Source of the DNA: DASZBX01 sp035943635
Lineage (GTDB): Bacteria > Actinomycetota > Actinomycetes > Streptomycetales > Catenulisporaceae
Direction of reading: 5' to 3'
Assembly: GCA_035943635.1 (NCBI GenBank)
Contig: DASZBX010000131.1
Span: 48,351-112,350 of the forward strand
DNA: 64,000 nucleotides
Part shown: one piece after another, positions 46,101-54,033 of the stretch
Layout of the letters: each line of letters begins with the position of its first letter
Numbering within the stretch: position 1 is the stretch's first letter
Notes under the pieces: model-generated
Database searches by the model: none
What the model was told of the DNA's origin: nothing
Seen by the model: only the letters and a program-made list of their open reading frames with translations
Program-made: the position numbers and the translations under genes

Positions 46101-46534
46101 ACTACACGATCGCTCCGGCGGACGCGTGGAGCCAGCGCCTGGAGGTGCAGGGCTTCGCCGGCCCGGTGTGGGTCGACCCGAGCGGCGCCGGGGTCGGCAC
46201 GCCGAGCGCCGTGGTGGCCTCGACCGTGACCAACGCGATCACGATCGCCCTGCCGCAGGCCCAGTTCGGCACGCCCGGCTCCGGCTGGACCTTCACCCTG
46301 GCGCTGACCGGCCAGGACGGCTTCTCCAGCGACCAGGCGCGGGCCTTCACCGCGCAGGCCGGAGCCTACTCCTTCGGGGTCTGCCCCGCGGGCGGCGCCG
46401 CGGCGATCTGCTCGGTGGACCCGACCACCGTGCCGAAGGTGATGGACACGATCACCCCGGCCGGCGTCTCGCAGGCCACTGAGCTGGATCCGACGCTCGG
46501 TCCGGTGGCGCTGCAGGGCGTGACCGTGCCGTAG
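43181..46534 (+). CDS. Secreted GH15 glucoamylase/glucodextranase-like enzyme
   Basis: 1117 residues. MRRSLSRSAALASATAVVLF starts a Sec signal peptide that ends near AIAASG. Residues 50-320 are a beta-sandwich (GH15 domain N: VWYTVADGVLSDVYEPTVDN). The (alpha/alpha)6 catalytic barrel follows, with FSRDLYEAFTGLLADGD near 420, the general acid Glu in ERWEEQSGYSPSTI near 500 and the base Glu in GHLWPVLSGERAESAVA near 680. From about 790 come an Ig-like/bacterial sandwich (TVAGTTAPGATVVVQ) and a C-terminal glucodextranase-type domain (FDLTRFQVITANGVVYLRTT). It releases glucose from exported alpha-glucans; starch or dextran as substrate cannot be told apart. The start could be GTG 43118, 21 codons earlier, but the signal peptide favours 43181. 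Confidence 0.9.
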   Translation: MRRSLSRSAALASATAVVLFSAALPGSAAIAASGPRNTAPGSPGAASYFDEARKDCLGTAQNTKSKVWYTVADGVLSDVYEPTVDNTDVQTLQYVVTDGSSFSDSQTRDMTYTVKADPTGMTCTVTSLDAKHGFELTTTYITDPVRDTVLMNTALSAAPGTHTNLHSLHVYARLDGHVNGNGGGGTQNGGGDTGVVDKSTGVPVIYDTATTSQATNRDYQVPTYMALTATSAGQATVGYEGTAGDGLAELDAAHTLTAYSSAPDGHIVATENVTPKLGDSFTLSLGFGRTQQQAVQTAQASLALPFVLTGLEYSLGWYGYDSTLNRPPAHVQGQSASTIATTYYLDANVLKSSEDKTYPGAIVASLSSPWGQAVNAGTLANGQPVYFGSYREVFSRDLYEAFTGLLADGDKATAQAATLFLFDKQQLPTGEVPRNSLVNGQAAPDTGGDQLDETAYPILMAYESGLGGDSTLWTAHIKPAADYLVSHGPSFGVERWEEQSGYSPSTIAAEIAGLTAAATIAKQHNDSADAVLYQATADDFQRNVANWTVTTAGPDSSAPYYLRLSKTGDPNAATTYSLGNGGPTLDQRSVIDGGFQELVRLGELPPADPTFTNSLSVLDKQISVSTPTGTGYYRYGDSAADGSADGYGDCFQPSQTSCTVPGQPWPTTDVGTGHLWPVLSGERAESAVAQDDPATASALLSFMIKSAAGVGLVPEQVWADPNLAASPYGSDPTSASIGFVDGRPAGSASPLTWAQAQELRLIVDLGTNKIVDQPSITTARYVAHAAPGTAPLTITSPSGTPTIEGGSTTVAGTTAPGATVVVQDSDTDTGAAATTVSTTADSTGAFSVTSAVGFGTNVITAAATTGAGATGYAQTTAVGDVAGGTTVLDVTDPTGDDNGPGTYQYPTASDFQPGSFDLTRFQVITANGVVYLRTTLADLKATFGSTMGAQLLDVYVHNPAATSTSTAAAYASRNYTIAPADAWSQRLEVQGFAGPVWVDPSGAGVGTPSAVVASTVTNAITIALPQAQFGTPGSGWTFTLALTGQDGFSSDQARAFTAQAGAYSFGVCPAGGAAAICSVDPTTVPKVMDTITPAGVSQATELDPTLGPVALQGVTVP

Positions 46535-46566
46535 CAGGTGCGTGCTAGGGCTCTGATTCACCGGCA

Positions 46567-46606
46567 GAAAAACGGCCGGAGACTGGGATTTCCAGTCTCC
46601 GGCCGT
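46567..46606 (-). terminator. Intrinsic terminator of cydAB
   Basis: A perfect 15-bp stem (46592-46606 with 46572-46586) with a 5-nt loop is followed on the minus strand by TTTT (46568-46571). It lies 33 bp past the cydB stop and 37 bp past the convergent GH15 gene stop, so it may end both transcripts. Confidence 0.88.
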
Positions 46607-46638
46607 CTGCATTCAAACGAGCCTCAGCACACGCATGA

Positions 46639-47661
46639 TCAGTGCTCTTCCTGCAAGGGACTCGCGAAGATCTTCAGCAGGAGCGCGAAGGACGGCAGGA
46701 TGACGGCCATGCCGCAGCACATTGCGACGAGCATCGTGTCGAGCGACGAGGGCGCCGCCGCGGCCTGCTGCGCGGTGTGCACGCCGGTCATCAGGTCGGG
46801 GTACTGGGCCACGGCCCAGCCGACCAGCACGCCGGCGACGGCGACGGCCGCGGTGGCCCGGGCCAGGACGTACTTCTTGGCCCAGATCACATACAGCGAC
46901 CCGAATCCACAGAGCGCGGACAGCGCCGCGAACGGGATGGACCGGTCGGTGAACCGGGCCGCGACGACCGGCGCGTCCCGGTAGAAGAACGGCAGCATCG
47001 CCAGGGCCACCGCGCCCGAGGCCACGGCCGCGCCGAGCGCCTTGCGCCGGAAGACCGGCACCAGGTGCGCCCGGGTCGGGGACTGGGAGGCGTCGAAGCA
47101 CAGGTAGACCGCGGCCAGGAAGGCCGTCACCACGACCGCGAGCAGCCCGGCGAGCAGGGCGAAGGGGGTCTGGAACGGTGCGAGCGGCGCGGACGCACGG
47201 CCGTCGTGCGGGCCGAGCCGGCCGGTGGCCAGGGCGGCGCCGGACACGCCCAGCATGAACGGGGTCAGCACCGACGCGCAGGCGAAGATCCGGCTCCACC
47301 ACTGGTCCGGCAGGGCCGCGCCCTGGCCGTAGGCGCGGTACACGTACGCCGCGCCGCGCAGCACGATCCCGACCAGCGCGAAGGCCAGCGGCAGTTCGAG
47401 GGACACCGCGATGTCGCCGAACGCGGACGGGAATCCGGAGAACACGCAGACGATCACGAAGATCAGCCAGACGTGGTTCGCCTCCCAGACCGGGCCGAGC
47501 GAGGAGGAGATCAGGGTGCGCTGGTCCTCGCCGGACTTGCGATCCCGGCCGACCCCGGCCAGCAGGTCCCAGGCCCCGCCGCCGAAGTCGGCCCCGGCCA
47601 GCAGGGCGTAGGCCAGCAGGGAGAGCACGATGATGACGAGCATCGCGTTCACGGCGGTCAT
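46639..47661 (-). CDS. cydB: Cytochrome bd oxidase subunit II
   Basis: 340 residues, about eight transmembrane helices. It begins with LLAYALLAGADFGGGAWDLL near residue 15 and has WEANHVWLIFVIVCVFSGFP near 55 and RGAAYVYRAYGQG near 100, all family hallmarks. It pairs with CydA as a quinol oxidase of high oxygen affinity in the cell membrane. Its ATG overlaps the cydA stop (ATGA). The last helices are followed by a short tail. No cydCD genes for assembly are in the window. The terminator at 46567 ends the operon. Confidence 0.94.
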   Translation of the reverse strand: MTAVNAMLVIIVLSLLAYALLAGADFGGGAWDLLAGVGRDRKSGEDQRTLISSSLGPVWEANHVWLIFVIVCVFSGFPSAFGDIAVSLELPLAFALVGIVLRGAAYVYRAYGQGAALPDQWWSRIFACASVLTPFMLGVSGAALATGRLGPHDGRASAPLAPFQTPFALLAGLLAVVVTAFLAAVYLCFDASQSPTRAHLVPVFRRKALGAAVASGAVALAMLPFFYRDAPVVAARFTDRSIPFAALSALCGFGSLYVIWAKKYVLARATAAVAVAGVLVGWAVAQYPDLMTGVHTAQQAAAAPSSLDTMLVAMCCGMAVILPSFALLLKIFASPLQEEH

Positions 47662-49298
47662 GTCAGGTTCACCTCGGCCGCGCCGGATCCGCTTTTTCCG
47701 CCGGTCCCGCTGGTGCGGCTCCTCCCGTTGGCCGGGCCGCCGCCACTGCCGCCGCCACTGCCGCCGCCGCCGGTCCGCCCGCCGTCGGTGCTCTTGATCC
47801 CGCCCGCATATGCAGCCTGCACAGCCAATGCGGCGAAGGCATCCATCTCCTCGCGGGGAACGCCGTGGCCCGCCGAAGCCTCGTGGGCCTTGGCCGGTTG
47901 CCCGGCCGCGCCCTCCTCCGAGCCCTCACTCACCTCGTCATCCTCTGCCGCCACACCGGAATCCGCGTCGTCGGCCTCGGCGAGTTCGGCGGGCTGGCCG
48001 GTGGCGAGCTTGCGCAGGATCAGCAGCAGGGCGGCCGCCAGACCGAGGTAGATCAGGATCGTGGCGAGCACGCTCCAGCCGAGGCCCCCGCTCTTGGTCG
48101 CGGCCGAGGACACCAGCATCTGCTGGTAGACGATCCACGGCTGCCGTCCGCCCTCGGTCACCTCCCAGCCGCCGAGCAGCGCCACGATCGAGGCCGGGCC
48201 GGTGGCGATCGCGGCCCACAGCCAGAACCTCGTGTGCGGGATCCGGGGCAGTTCTCCGCGCCGGCGCCGGCGCCACCAGGTCAGCGCGGCCAGTGCGGCG
48301 ATCGCGAAGATCAGCGAGCCGCAGCCGACCATCGAGTCGAAGGCCAGGTGGATCACCGCGGCCTGCGGCTGCTGGTCCGCCGGCGCGGTCTGCAGTCCGG
48401 GGACGACCGTGTTCGGGCTGAAGCCGAGCAGCAGGGACAGGCCGTCCGGGATCGGGACGCCGCCGACCACCTTGTGCGTCTGCGCGTCGTAGAAGCCGCC
48501 GATGGTGAGCGGGACGTGCGAGGCCGTCGTGTAATGCGCCTCCATCGCGGCCAGTTTGACCGGCTGGGTCACCCCGACCACGCGGGCCGACCAGTCGCCG
48601 AGGAACATCTGCACCGGGGTCAGTCCCAGCACGCTGAAGAAGCCGACCCCCAGGCCCAGCTTGTGATATCGGTCACGCCGGCCGCGGCGCAGCATGCCCC
48701 AGGCGTAGACCGCGGCGATCATGCCGCCGGTGCACATCAGGGCGGCGACGAACATGTGGGTCGCCTCGGACCAGGCGGTGGAGCTGGTGAACACGGCGTA
48801 CGGGTCCGCGGTGATCTTGCCGTCCGAGACGCTGAGGCCGACCGGGTCGTTCATCCAGCCGTTGGCCATCACGATGAACAGGGTGGACAGCGTGCCGGAG
48901 ACCGCGATCGGCCAGAGCGTGAGCCAGTGCGCCCGCGCGCTCAGCCGCTTCCAGCCGTACAGGTACATGCCCATGAAGATGGCCTCGGCGAAGAACGCGA
49001 AGGCCTCCAGGGTGAACAGCAGCCCGATCGCGCCGCCGTAGGTGGACATGAAGGTGGGCCACAGCAGGCCGAACTCGAACGAGAGCACGGTCCCGGAGAC
49101 CGCGCCGATCGCGAACAGCACGGCCGTGACCCGGGCCCACTTGCGGGTGAGCGCGTACCAGTGCCGGTCCCCGGTCCTGAGCCAGCGGCCCTCGGTGTAG
49201 AGCAGGAACCAGGGCATTCCCACCCCGAAGACCGCGAAGAGGATGTGGAAGGATAAAGAGACCGCGGTCTCCACTCTTGCCGCGTCGAGTCCAGACAT
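47658..49298 (-). CDS. cydA: Cytochrome bd oxidase subunit I
   Basis: 546 residues. SFHILFAVFGVGMPWFLLYT holds the heme b595 His, FGLLWPTFMSTYGGAIGLLF follows, TAWSEATHMFVAALMCTGGM near residue 185 holds the heme b558 His, and GGWEVTEGGRQPWIVYQQML near 370 is the quinol-loop segment. Eight to nine helices are predicted. The C-terminal 110 residues are not typical: an acidic stretch (DSGVAAEDDEVSEGSEEG), then a Gly/Ser-rich linker. ATG 49298 is preferred to GTG 49301 because AGGA is 7 nt upstream. It is divergent from blaI. A promoter TTGATT-N17-CATAGG abuts the blaI palindrome. Confidence 0.94.
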   Translation of the reverse strand: MSGLDAARVETAVSLSFHILFAVFGVGMPWFLLYTEGRWLRTGDRHWYALTRKWARVTAVLFAIGAVSGTVLSFEFGLLWPTFMSTYGGAIGLLFTLEAFAFFAEAIFMGMYLYGWKRLSARAHWLTLWPIAVSGTLSTLFIVMANGWMNDPVGLSVSDGKITADPYAVFTSSTAWSEATHMFVAALMCTGGMIAAVYAWGMLRRGRRDRYHKLGLGVGFFSVLGLTPVQMFLGDWSARVVGVTQPVKLAAMEAHYTTASHVPLTIGGFYDAQTHKVVGGVPIPDGLSLLLGFSPNTVVPGLQTAPADQQPQAAVIHLAFDSMVGCGSLIFAIAALAALTWWRRRRRGELPRIPHTRFWLWAAIATGPASIVALLGGWEVTEGGRQPWIVYQQMLVSSAATKSGGLGWSVLATILIYLGLAAALLLILRKLATGQPAELAEADDADSGVAAEDDEVSEGSEEGAAGQPAKAHEASAGHGVPREEMDAFAALAVQAAYAGGIKSTDGGRTGGGGSGGGSGGGPANGRSRTSGTGGKSGSGAAEVNLT

Positions 49299-49337
49299 CA
49301 CACAGTCCTATGCCTCGGGCAATCAAAGAAATCAACC

Positions 49338-49362
49338 GAACTTCTACGAACAGTAGAAGTTC
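49338..49362. promoter_or_regulatory. Perfect 25-bp palindrome between cydA and blaI
   Basis: GAACTTCTAC, 5-bp spacer, GTAGAAGTTC: perfect 10-bp arms. It is centred 35 bp before the blaI start and 52 bp before the cydA start. It overlaps the -35 region of blaI and touches the cydA -35. BlaI/MecI repressors bind palindromes of this size, so it is the likely operator. Confidence 0.75.
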
Positions 49363-49384
49363 TTTACTCGGTAGACTAGTCCCC

Positions 49385-49747
49385 ATGGCGAGGCTCGGCG
49401 AACTTGAACGCGCGGTGATGGACGTGCTTTGGAACACACCCGAAGCCGTCCCGGCAACCAGGATCGTGGAGGACCTCCCGCGGGAGCACGCCCCCGCGAT
49501 CACCACCATCCTGACCGTGCTCGACCGGCTCGGGGCCAAGGGCTTCGTGACCCGCGAGCGGACCGGCCGGGCCTACCGGTACTCGGCCACCACCAGCCGG
49601 GCCGAACTGATCGCGACCACCATGCTCGAGGCGCTGGGCACCACCACCGACCGCCGGTCGGCCCTGGTGCACTTCGCGGGATCGGTCTCGGCGGAGGAGC
49701 AGTCCCTGCTGCGGGCGATCCTGAACCCGGGCGAAGCCGCCGAGTAG
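49385..49747 (+). CDS. blaI: BlaI/MecI/CopY-family repressor
   Basis: 120 residues, winged-helix repressor. It has LGELERAVMDVLWNTPEAVP, REHAPAITTILTVLDRLGAK (recognition helix), GFVTRERTGRAYRY (wing) and a C-terminal dimerisation helix with SAEEQSLLRAILN. In BlaI/MecI systems the M56 sensor protease triggers its cleavage. The ATG at 49385 is 7 nt after TAGACT (49372-49377) and has no ribosome site, so it should be leaderless. The next gene is the M56 protease 9 nt on. The operator palindrome is just upstream. Divergent cydAB may be a second target. Confidence 0.92.
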   Translation: MARLGELERAVMDVLWNTPEAVPATRIVEDLPREHAPAITTILTVLDRLGAKGFVTRERTGRAYRYSATTSRAELIATTMLEALGTTTDRRSALVHFAGSVSAEEQSLLRAILNPGEAAE

Positions 49748-49756
49748 CGGCCCGCC

Positions 49757-50548
49757 GTGTACCTCGTCCTGGCCGGGGTGCTCGCCCTGGTCGCCGTGCT
49801 GCTGGCCTGGCCGGTCCCGCTGGCCCTGGCCGGGGCCCGGTGGACCGCGGCCCGGCCCCGGGCCGCCGTGGGCCTGTGGCAGGCGATCGGCCTGTGCGGC
49901 GGGTTCAGCGCGATCGGCGCCCTGCTGCTGGCCGGCTTCGCGCCGCTGGGACCGGACTGGTCCATGGCCAACCTGGCCGCCCTGGTGCTCGCCGCCCTGC
50001 TCTTCTCCTGGCTGGCCGGGGTGCTGGTCACCTCCGCGGTCCGGATCGAACGCGACCTGCGCCGGCAGCGGGCCGCGGTGGACCTGCTGACCCGGCCCGA
50101 GGCGGACGGGGTGCTCGTGCTCGAACACCCCGAGCCGGTGGCCTACTGCGTTCCCGGCCCGCAGCCCCGGATAGTCGTGACCGCCGGGGCGATCGCCGCG
50201 CTCCCGCCGGACGAGCTCGCCGCCCTGCTCGCGCACGAGCGGGCGCACGCGCAGGGCCGGCACGAACTGGTCATCCAGCCCTTCGTCGCCTGGCAGACCG
50301 CGCTGCCGTTCCTGGCCCCGGCCCGCCGGGCCACCGCGGCCGTGGCCGAGCTGGTCGAGATGCTCGCCGACGACGCCGCGGCCCGGGCCACCAGCCGGAT
50401 GGCGGTGGTCCGCGCGCTGGCCCGGGTCGGCGCCCAGCGCTCCCCGGCCGGCGGCGTGCAGACCGGATCGGCCTCGGTGCTCGGCCGGGTGCGCCGGCTG
50501 AGCGACGCGAGCGTGGCCGAACAGCCGCGGCCGGTCACCCGCGCCTGA
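49757..50548 (+). CDS. M56-family (BlaR1-like) membrane metalloprotease
   Basis: 263 residues. Three membrane helices occupy the first 100 residues. The zinc site HERAH lies in LAALLAHERAHAQGRHELV near residue 170, with the third ligand likely Glu in LVEMLADDAAARATSR near 215. It has no beta-lactam-binding sensor domain, unlike BlaR1, so it would sense something other than beta-lactams or need a partner. Paired with blaI, it is expected to cleave that repressor. GTG 49757 is 9 nt after the blaI stop. This short M56 form is common in actinobacteria. Confidence 0.88.
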   Translation: MYLVLAGVLALVAVLLAWPVPLALAGARWTAARPRAAVGLWQAIGLCGGFSAIGALLLAGFAPLGPDWSMANLAALVLAALLFSWLAGVLVTSAVRIERDLRRQRAAVDLLTRPEADGVLVLEHPEPVAYCVPGPQPRIVVTAGAIAALPPDELAALLAHERAHAQGRHELVIQPFVAWQTALPFLAPARRATAAVAELVEMLADDAAARATSRMAVVRALARVGAQRSPAGGVQTGSASVLGRVRRLSDASVAEQPRPVTRA

Positions 50549-50575
50549 CCCGGAAATCAGCCGCCGGGCGCACCG

Positions 50576-51733
50576 TCAGCCGCGTGCTGTGCGGCTGATC
50601 CGGTCCGCGCGTTCGAGCAGGGCCGCGAACGCTGCGGCGACCTCCTGCGCGGTCCAGTCCAGAGCGTTCGAGGCGACCGTGATCTCCGTGTACGAGATGC
50701 CCGGCTGCGGCCCGGGAACCCACCAGTCGGCCAGTGCGATGTCGGTCTGTTCGGCCTGGCCGAGCGCGGCCTCGTTGAGCGTGTCGGCCCGGTAGGGCGC
50801 CCAGAGCCGGAACTGGTGCGTGTGCGGCGGATCGGGGAAGACGCCCGCTCCCGGCAGGTCGGCCGCCGTCTCGGCCAGGGCCTTGGCCACGGTCCGGGCG
50901 TGTTCGACGTACCCGGGCAGGCGCGGCAGTTCCCGGTCCAGGCCGAGCAGCGCGGTCAGCACGGTCGGCCACTGCTGGAACACCATGCCGCCGTACCGGT
51001 GCCGCCAGGCCTTCGCCGAGGCGGTGAACTCCGCCGGACCGGCCACGATCGCGCCGCTCAGCCCGCCGAGCGACTTGTAGAAGGACACGTATACCGAGTC
51101 GGCCAGGGCGGCGATCTGCGCCAGCGGACGGCCGAAGTGCGGTTCGCACTCCCACAGCCGGGCGCCGTCGACGTGCACCCGGGCGTCGCGCTCGCGGGCG
51201 GCGGCCACGGTCGCGGCCAGCTCGTCCCAGGTCGGCAGGTGGAATCCGGCGTCCCGCAGCGGCAGTTCGAGGGCGAGCGTGCCGAACCGTTCCGCGGCGA
51301 GCACCTCGGCCGCGGCCGGCAGCCGGGGCTCGACGGTCGGCCAGACGCCGCGCAGGCCGGTCAGGTCGCGGTAGGCGTGCCGCTCGTGCACCTCGATGTG
51401 CGCGAGCGGATGCGTGGCGACGACCTCGGATCCGGTGACCTGCGCCCAGCAGCGCAACGCCACCTGTTGGGCCATGGTCCCGGTCGGGAAGAAGGCCGCG
51501 TCCGGCTTGTCCAGCAGCTCGGCCACCCGGCGTTCCAGGGTGCGCACGAGGCCGCCGCCGTAGTAGTCCGGCGGCTCGCTCAGGTACCGCTCGGCGTCCG
51601 GGTCCGCGGCGAGGGCGGCCAGGGTCTCGTGCATGCTCGGCTGGCTGGTGCCGGACAGCTTGCGGATGTCCCCGCGCATCGCCGCCCGCATCCGCTCGCG
51701 CAGGTCTTCCTGGTCTTCGGTCGGAGCGTCCAT
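50576..51733 (-). CDS. Low-specificity L-threonine aldolase-like PLP enzyme
   Basis: 385 residues of the beta-eliminating lyase fold type I. It has LLDKPDAAFFPTGTMAQQVA near residue 75, HPLAHIEVHERHAYRDLTGL near 110, RDARVHVDGARLWE near 190 for the PLP Asp, and SFYKSLGGLSGAIVAG near 220 with the PLP lysine. It would split threonine or allo-threonine into glycine and acetaldehyde; related enzymes act on other beta-hydroxy amino acids. ATG 51733 is the family start. It is transcribed toward the M56 gene, convergent with it, and is separated by 60 bp from the small membrane gene upstream. Confidence 0.88.
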   Translation of the reverse strand: MDAPTEDQEDLRERMRAAMRGDIRKLSGTSQPSMHETLAALAADPDAERYLSEPPDYYGGGLVRTLERRVAELLDKPDAAFFPTGTMAQQVALRCWAQVTGSEVVATHPLAHIEVHERHAYRDLTGLRGVWPTVEPRLPAAAEVLAAERFGTLALELPLRDAGFHLPTWDELAATVAAARERDARVHVDGARLWECEPHFGRPLAQIAALADSVYVSFYKSLGGLSGAIVAGPAEFTASAKAWRHRYGGMVFQQWPTVLTALLGLDRELPRLPGYVEHARTVAKALAETAADLPGAGVFPDPPHTHQFRLWAPYRADTLNEAALGQAEQTDIALADWWVPGPQPGISYTEITVASNALDWTAQEVAAAFAALLERADRISRTARG

Positions 51734-51792
51734 ACGGCTCAGTGTGCCACCGGCCGGGCCGGAGAGAAGGCCAGCGGGAATCCGCGCACGGA

Positions 51793-52059
51793 TCAGCTGC
51801 CGGTGCCCTGGTCGGTCGTGGCGGGCTGCTCGGTCGGCCGGGCCGGACGCGGCGCGGGCCGCTTGGCGCGGGCCGGCGGCGGCCAGGCGGAGGCCTGCGA
51901 GGTGTCGATCCGCGGGTCGGCGGCCTCGGCCTCGGCCTCGCGCTGCCGGTTCGCCTCGCGTCGCCGCGGGTTCTGGGCCCGCAGGATGGTCCGGATCAGG
52001 GCGATGAACAGCACGCACATCACCGCTGGCGGGACCAGCGCCTCAAGGTCTTTGAGCAC
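51793..52059 (-). CDS. Small single-helix membrane protein
   Basis: 88 residues. MLKDLEALVPPAVMCVLFIA begins one transmembrane helix (residues 8-27), followed by a charged helix (RAQNPRRREANRQREAEAEA) and a Pro/Arg-rich tail. The same type of gene lies beside coaX in Streptomyces. GAGG is 5-8 nt before GTG 52059. It follows coaX on the same strand after 156 bp. The function is unknown. Confidence 0.7.
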   Translation of the reverse strand: MLKDLEALVPPAVMCVLFIALIRTILRAQNPRRREANRQREAEAEAADPRIDTSQASAWPPPARAKRPAPRPARPTEQPATTDQGTGS

Positions 52060-52215
52060 GACTCACCTCTGCCTTCAACCCGGTCGGCGACCGGTGGGCC
52101 CGGTCGCGGGAGCGGTCGGGCGATCGTCCGCGGTCCATTCTCGCTTGCCCGCCCGGGCAACTGTCGGCCGACCCCCCTGATCGGCCCGCGGACCGGCCGC
52201 GCCCGGCCGGCGCGC

Positions 52216-53004
52216 TCAGGCCACGCCGATGTTGCGCTCGTACACCAGCCGCAGGCCGATCAGGGTGAGCCAGGGCTCGTGCGCGTCGATCACGTCGGCC
52301 TCGTCCAGCACCAGCGGCGCCAGGCCGCCGGTGGCCACCACGGTCACGTCGTCCGGGTCGTCGGCCAGTTCCTCGGCGATCCGGGTGACCACGCCGTCGA
52401 TCTGCCCGGCGAAGCCGTAGAGGATGCCCGACTGCATGCACTCGACCGTGTTCTTGCCGATCACCGAGCGCGGCCGGGCCAGTTCGATCTTGCGCAGCTG
52501 GGCGCCGCTGTTGCCCAGCGCGTCCACCGAGATCTGGATGCCGGGGGCGATCGCGCCGCCGACCCACTCCCCGCGCGGGGAGACGGCGTCGAACGAGGTG
52601 GCCGTGCCCAGGTCCACCACGATGCAGGGCGCGCCGTAGAGGTGCACCGCGGCCAGCGCGTTGATGATCCGGTCGGTGCCGACCTCCTTCGGGTTGTCCA
52701 CCAGCACCGGTATGCCGGTCTTGACCCCGGGCTCGACCACCAGGGACGGGATGTCGCCGTAGTAGCGGCGGATCATGTCGCGCATCTCGTGCAGTACGGC
52801 CGGCACTGTCGAGCAGACCGCTATGCCGTCCACGCCGCCGGAACTGACCATCGGGTGGTTGTTCATCAGCCCCTGGAACATGACCGCGTGCTCGTCGGCG
52901 GTCCGCCTCGGGTCGGTCGACACCCGCCAGTGCTCGACGATCTCATCGCCCTCGAACAGGCCGAGCACTGTGTGGGTGTTTCCGATGTCAATGGTCAGAA
53001 GCAT
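52216..53004 (-). CDS. coaX: Type III pantothenate kinase
   Basis: 262 residues of the ASKHA fold. The P-loop-like LLTIDIGNTHTVLGLFEGD opens the chain, VDLGTATSFDAVS near residue 125 carries the catalytic Asp region, and GGAIAPGIQISVDAL near 150 is the pantothenate site. It phosphorylates pantothenate, the first step of coenzyme A synthesis. ATG 53004 starts directly with the motif. It lies 87 bp after nadC in a run with panC, nadB and nadC, so one operon makes precursors of NAD and CoA. The length is normal. Confidence 0.95.
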   Translation of the reverse strand: MLLTIDIGNTHTVLGLFEGDEIVEHWRVSTDPRRTADEHAVMFQGLMNNHPMVSSGGVDGIAVCSTVPAVLHEMRDMIRRYYGDIPSLVVEPGVKTGIPVLVDNPKEVGTDRIINALAAVHLYGAPCIVVDLGTATSFDAVSPRGEWVGGAIAPGIQISVDALGNSGAQLRKIELARPRSVIGKNTVECMQSGILYGFAGQIDGVVTRIAEELADDPDDVTVVATGGLAPLVLDEADVIDAHEPWLTLIGLRLVYERNIGVA

Positions 53005-53091
53005 GGGGTACTCCGGCAGCAGGGGAGGGCGGTACACGGGTGGGGGCGGACGCGGCGGCCGGCCGGGGCCGGCCGCCGGTCCGGTCGGGCG

Positions 53092-54033
53092 TCATGCGCG
53101 GAAGTCGCAGCCGATGTCCAGCACCGGCGCGGAGTGGGTCAGCTCGCCCACGGCCAGGTAGTCCACCCCGGACTCGGCCACGGCCCGGGCCTGGTCCAGG
53201 GTCAGCCCGCCGCTGGCCTCCAGCAGGGTGCGGCCGTACGGCTCGTTCCGGCCCACCAGCAGCACGGCCGCGCGCAGCCGGTCGGGGTTGAAGTTGTCCA
53301 GCAGGATCAGCTCGGCGCCCGCCGCGACCACCGGCAGCAACTGGTCCAGCGAGTCGACCTCGACCTCTACGGGCAGGTCCGGGAACCGCTTGCGGACCAG
53401 CTCGAAGGCCTCGACCGCGCCGCCCGCGGCGACCACGTGGTTGTCCTTGACCATGGCCGCGTCGGACAGCGACATCCGGTGGTTGACCCCGCCGCCGCAG
53501 CGCACCGCGTACTTCTCCAGCCGGCGCAGGCCCGGGGTGGTCTTGCGGGTGTCCCGGATCTTGGCCCCGGTCCCGGCCACCGCGTCCACCCAGGCCCGGG
53601 TGCGGGTGGCCACGCCGGACAGGTGGGAGAGCAGGTTCAGCGCGGAGCGCTCGGCGGTCAGCAGGTCCCGGGTGCGGCCGGTCACGCTCATCAGCACCCG
53701 GCCCGGTTCGACCCGGGCGCCGTCCTCGACCAGGAACTCGACCTCGGCGGTGCCGCCCGAGACGGCGTCGAGCACGGCCGCGGCCACCGGCAGCCCGGCC
53801 ACCACCCCGGCCTTGCGGGCGGTGAAGTCGGCCGTGCAGCGGGCCTCGTCCGGCACGGTCGCGGCGCTGGTCGCGTCGATCCCGCCGTCCAGGTCCTCCT
53901 CCACGGTCATCACCGCGACCAGCCGGACGTAGTCCGGGTCCAGCCCGGCGGCCAGCAGCCGCCGCTCGATCGCCTGGCCCGCGGTTTCCAGGCTCGGCGC
54001 GGCGGACGGCTGGGATGCGGAAGTCTGGGTCAC
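53092..54033 (-). CDS. nadC: Nicotinate-nucleotide pyrophosphorylase (carboxylating)
   Basis: 313 residues, quinolinate phosphoribosyltransferase. It has TVEEDLDGGIDATSAATVPD near residue 45, LSHLSGVATRTRAWVDAV near 140, KIRDTRKTTPGLRRLEKYAV near 160 and VKDNHV near 200, and a barrel strand EVEVDSLDQL near 230. It joins quinolinate and PRPP to nicotinate mononucleotide. GTG 54033 overlaps the nadB stop (GTGA), showing coupling. The N-terminal 20 residues are Ser/Ala-rich. Confidence 0.95.
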   Translation of the reverse strand: MTQTSASQPSAAPSLETAGQAIERRLLAAGLDPDYVRLVAVMTVEEDLDGGIDATSAATVPDEARCTADFTARKAGVVAGLPVAAAVLDAVSGGTAEVEFLVEDGARVEPGRVLMSVTGRTRDLLTAERSALNLLSHLSGVATRTRAWVDAVAGTGAKIRDTRKTTPGLRRLEKYAVRCGGGVNHRMSLSDAAMVKDNHVVAAGGAVEAFELVRKRFPDLPVEVEVDSLDQLLPVVAAGAELILLDNFNPDRLRAAVLLVGRNEPYGRTLLEASGGLTLDQARAVAESGVDYLAVGELTHSAPVLDIGCDFRA

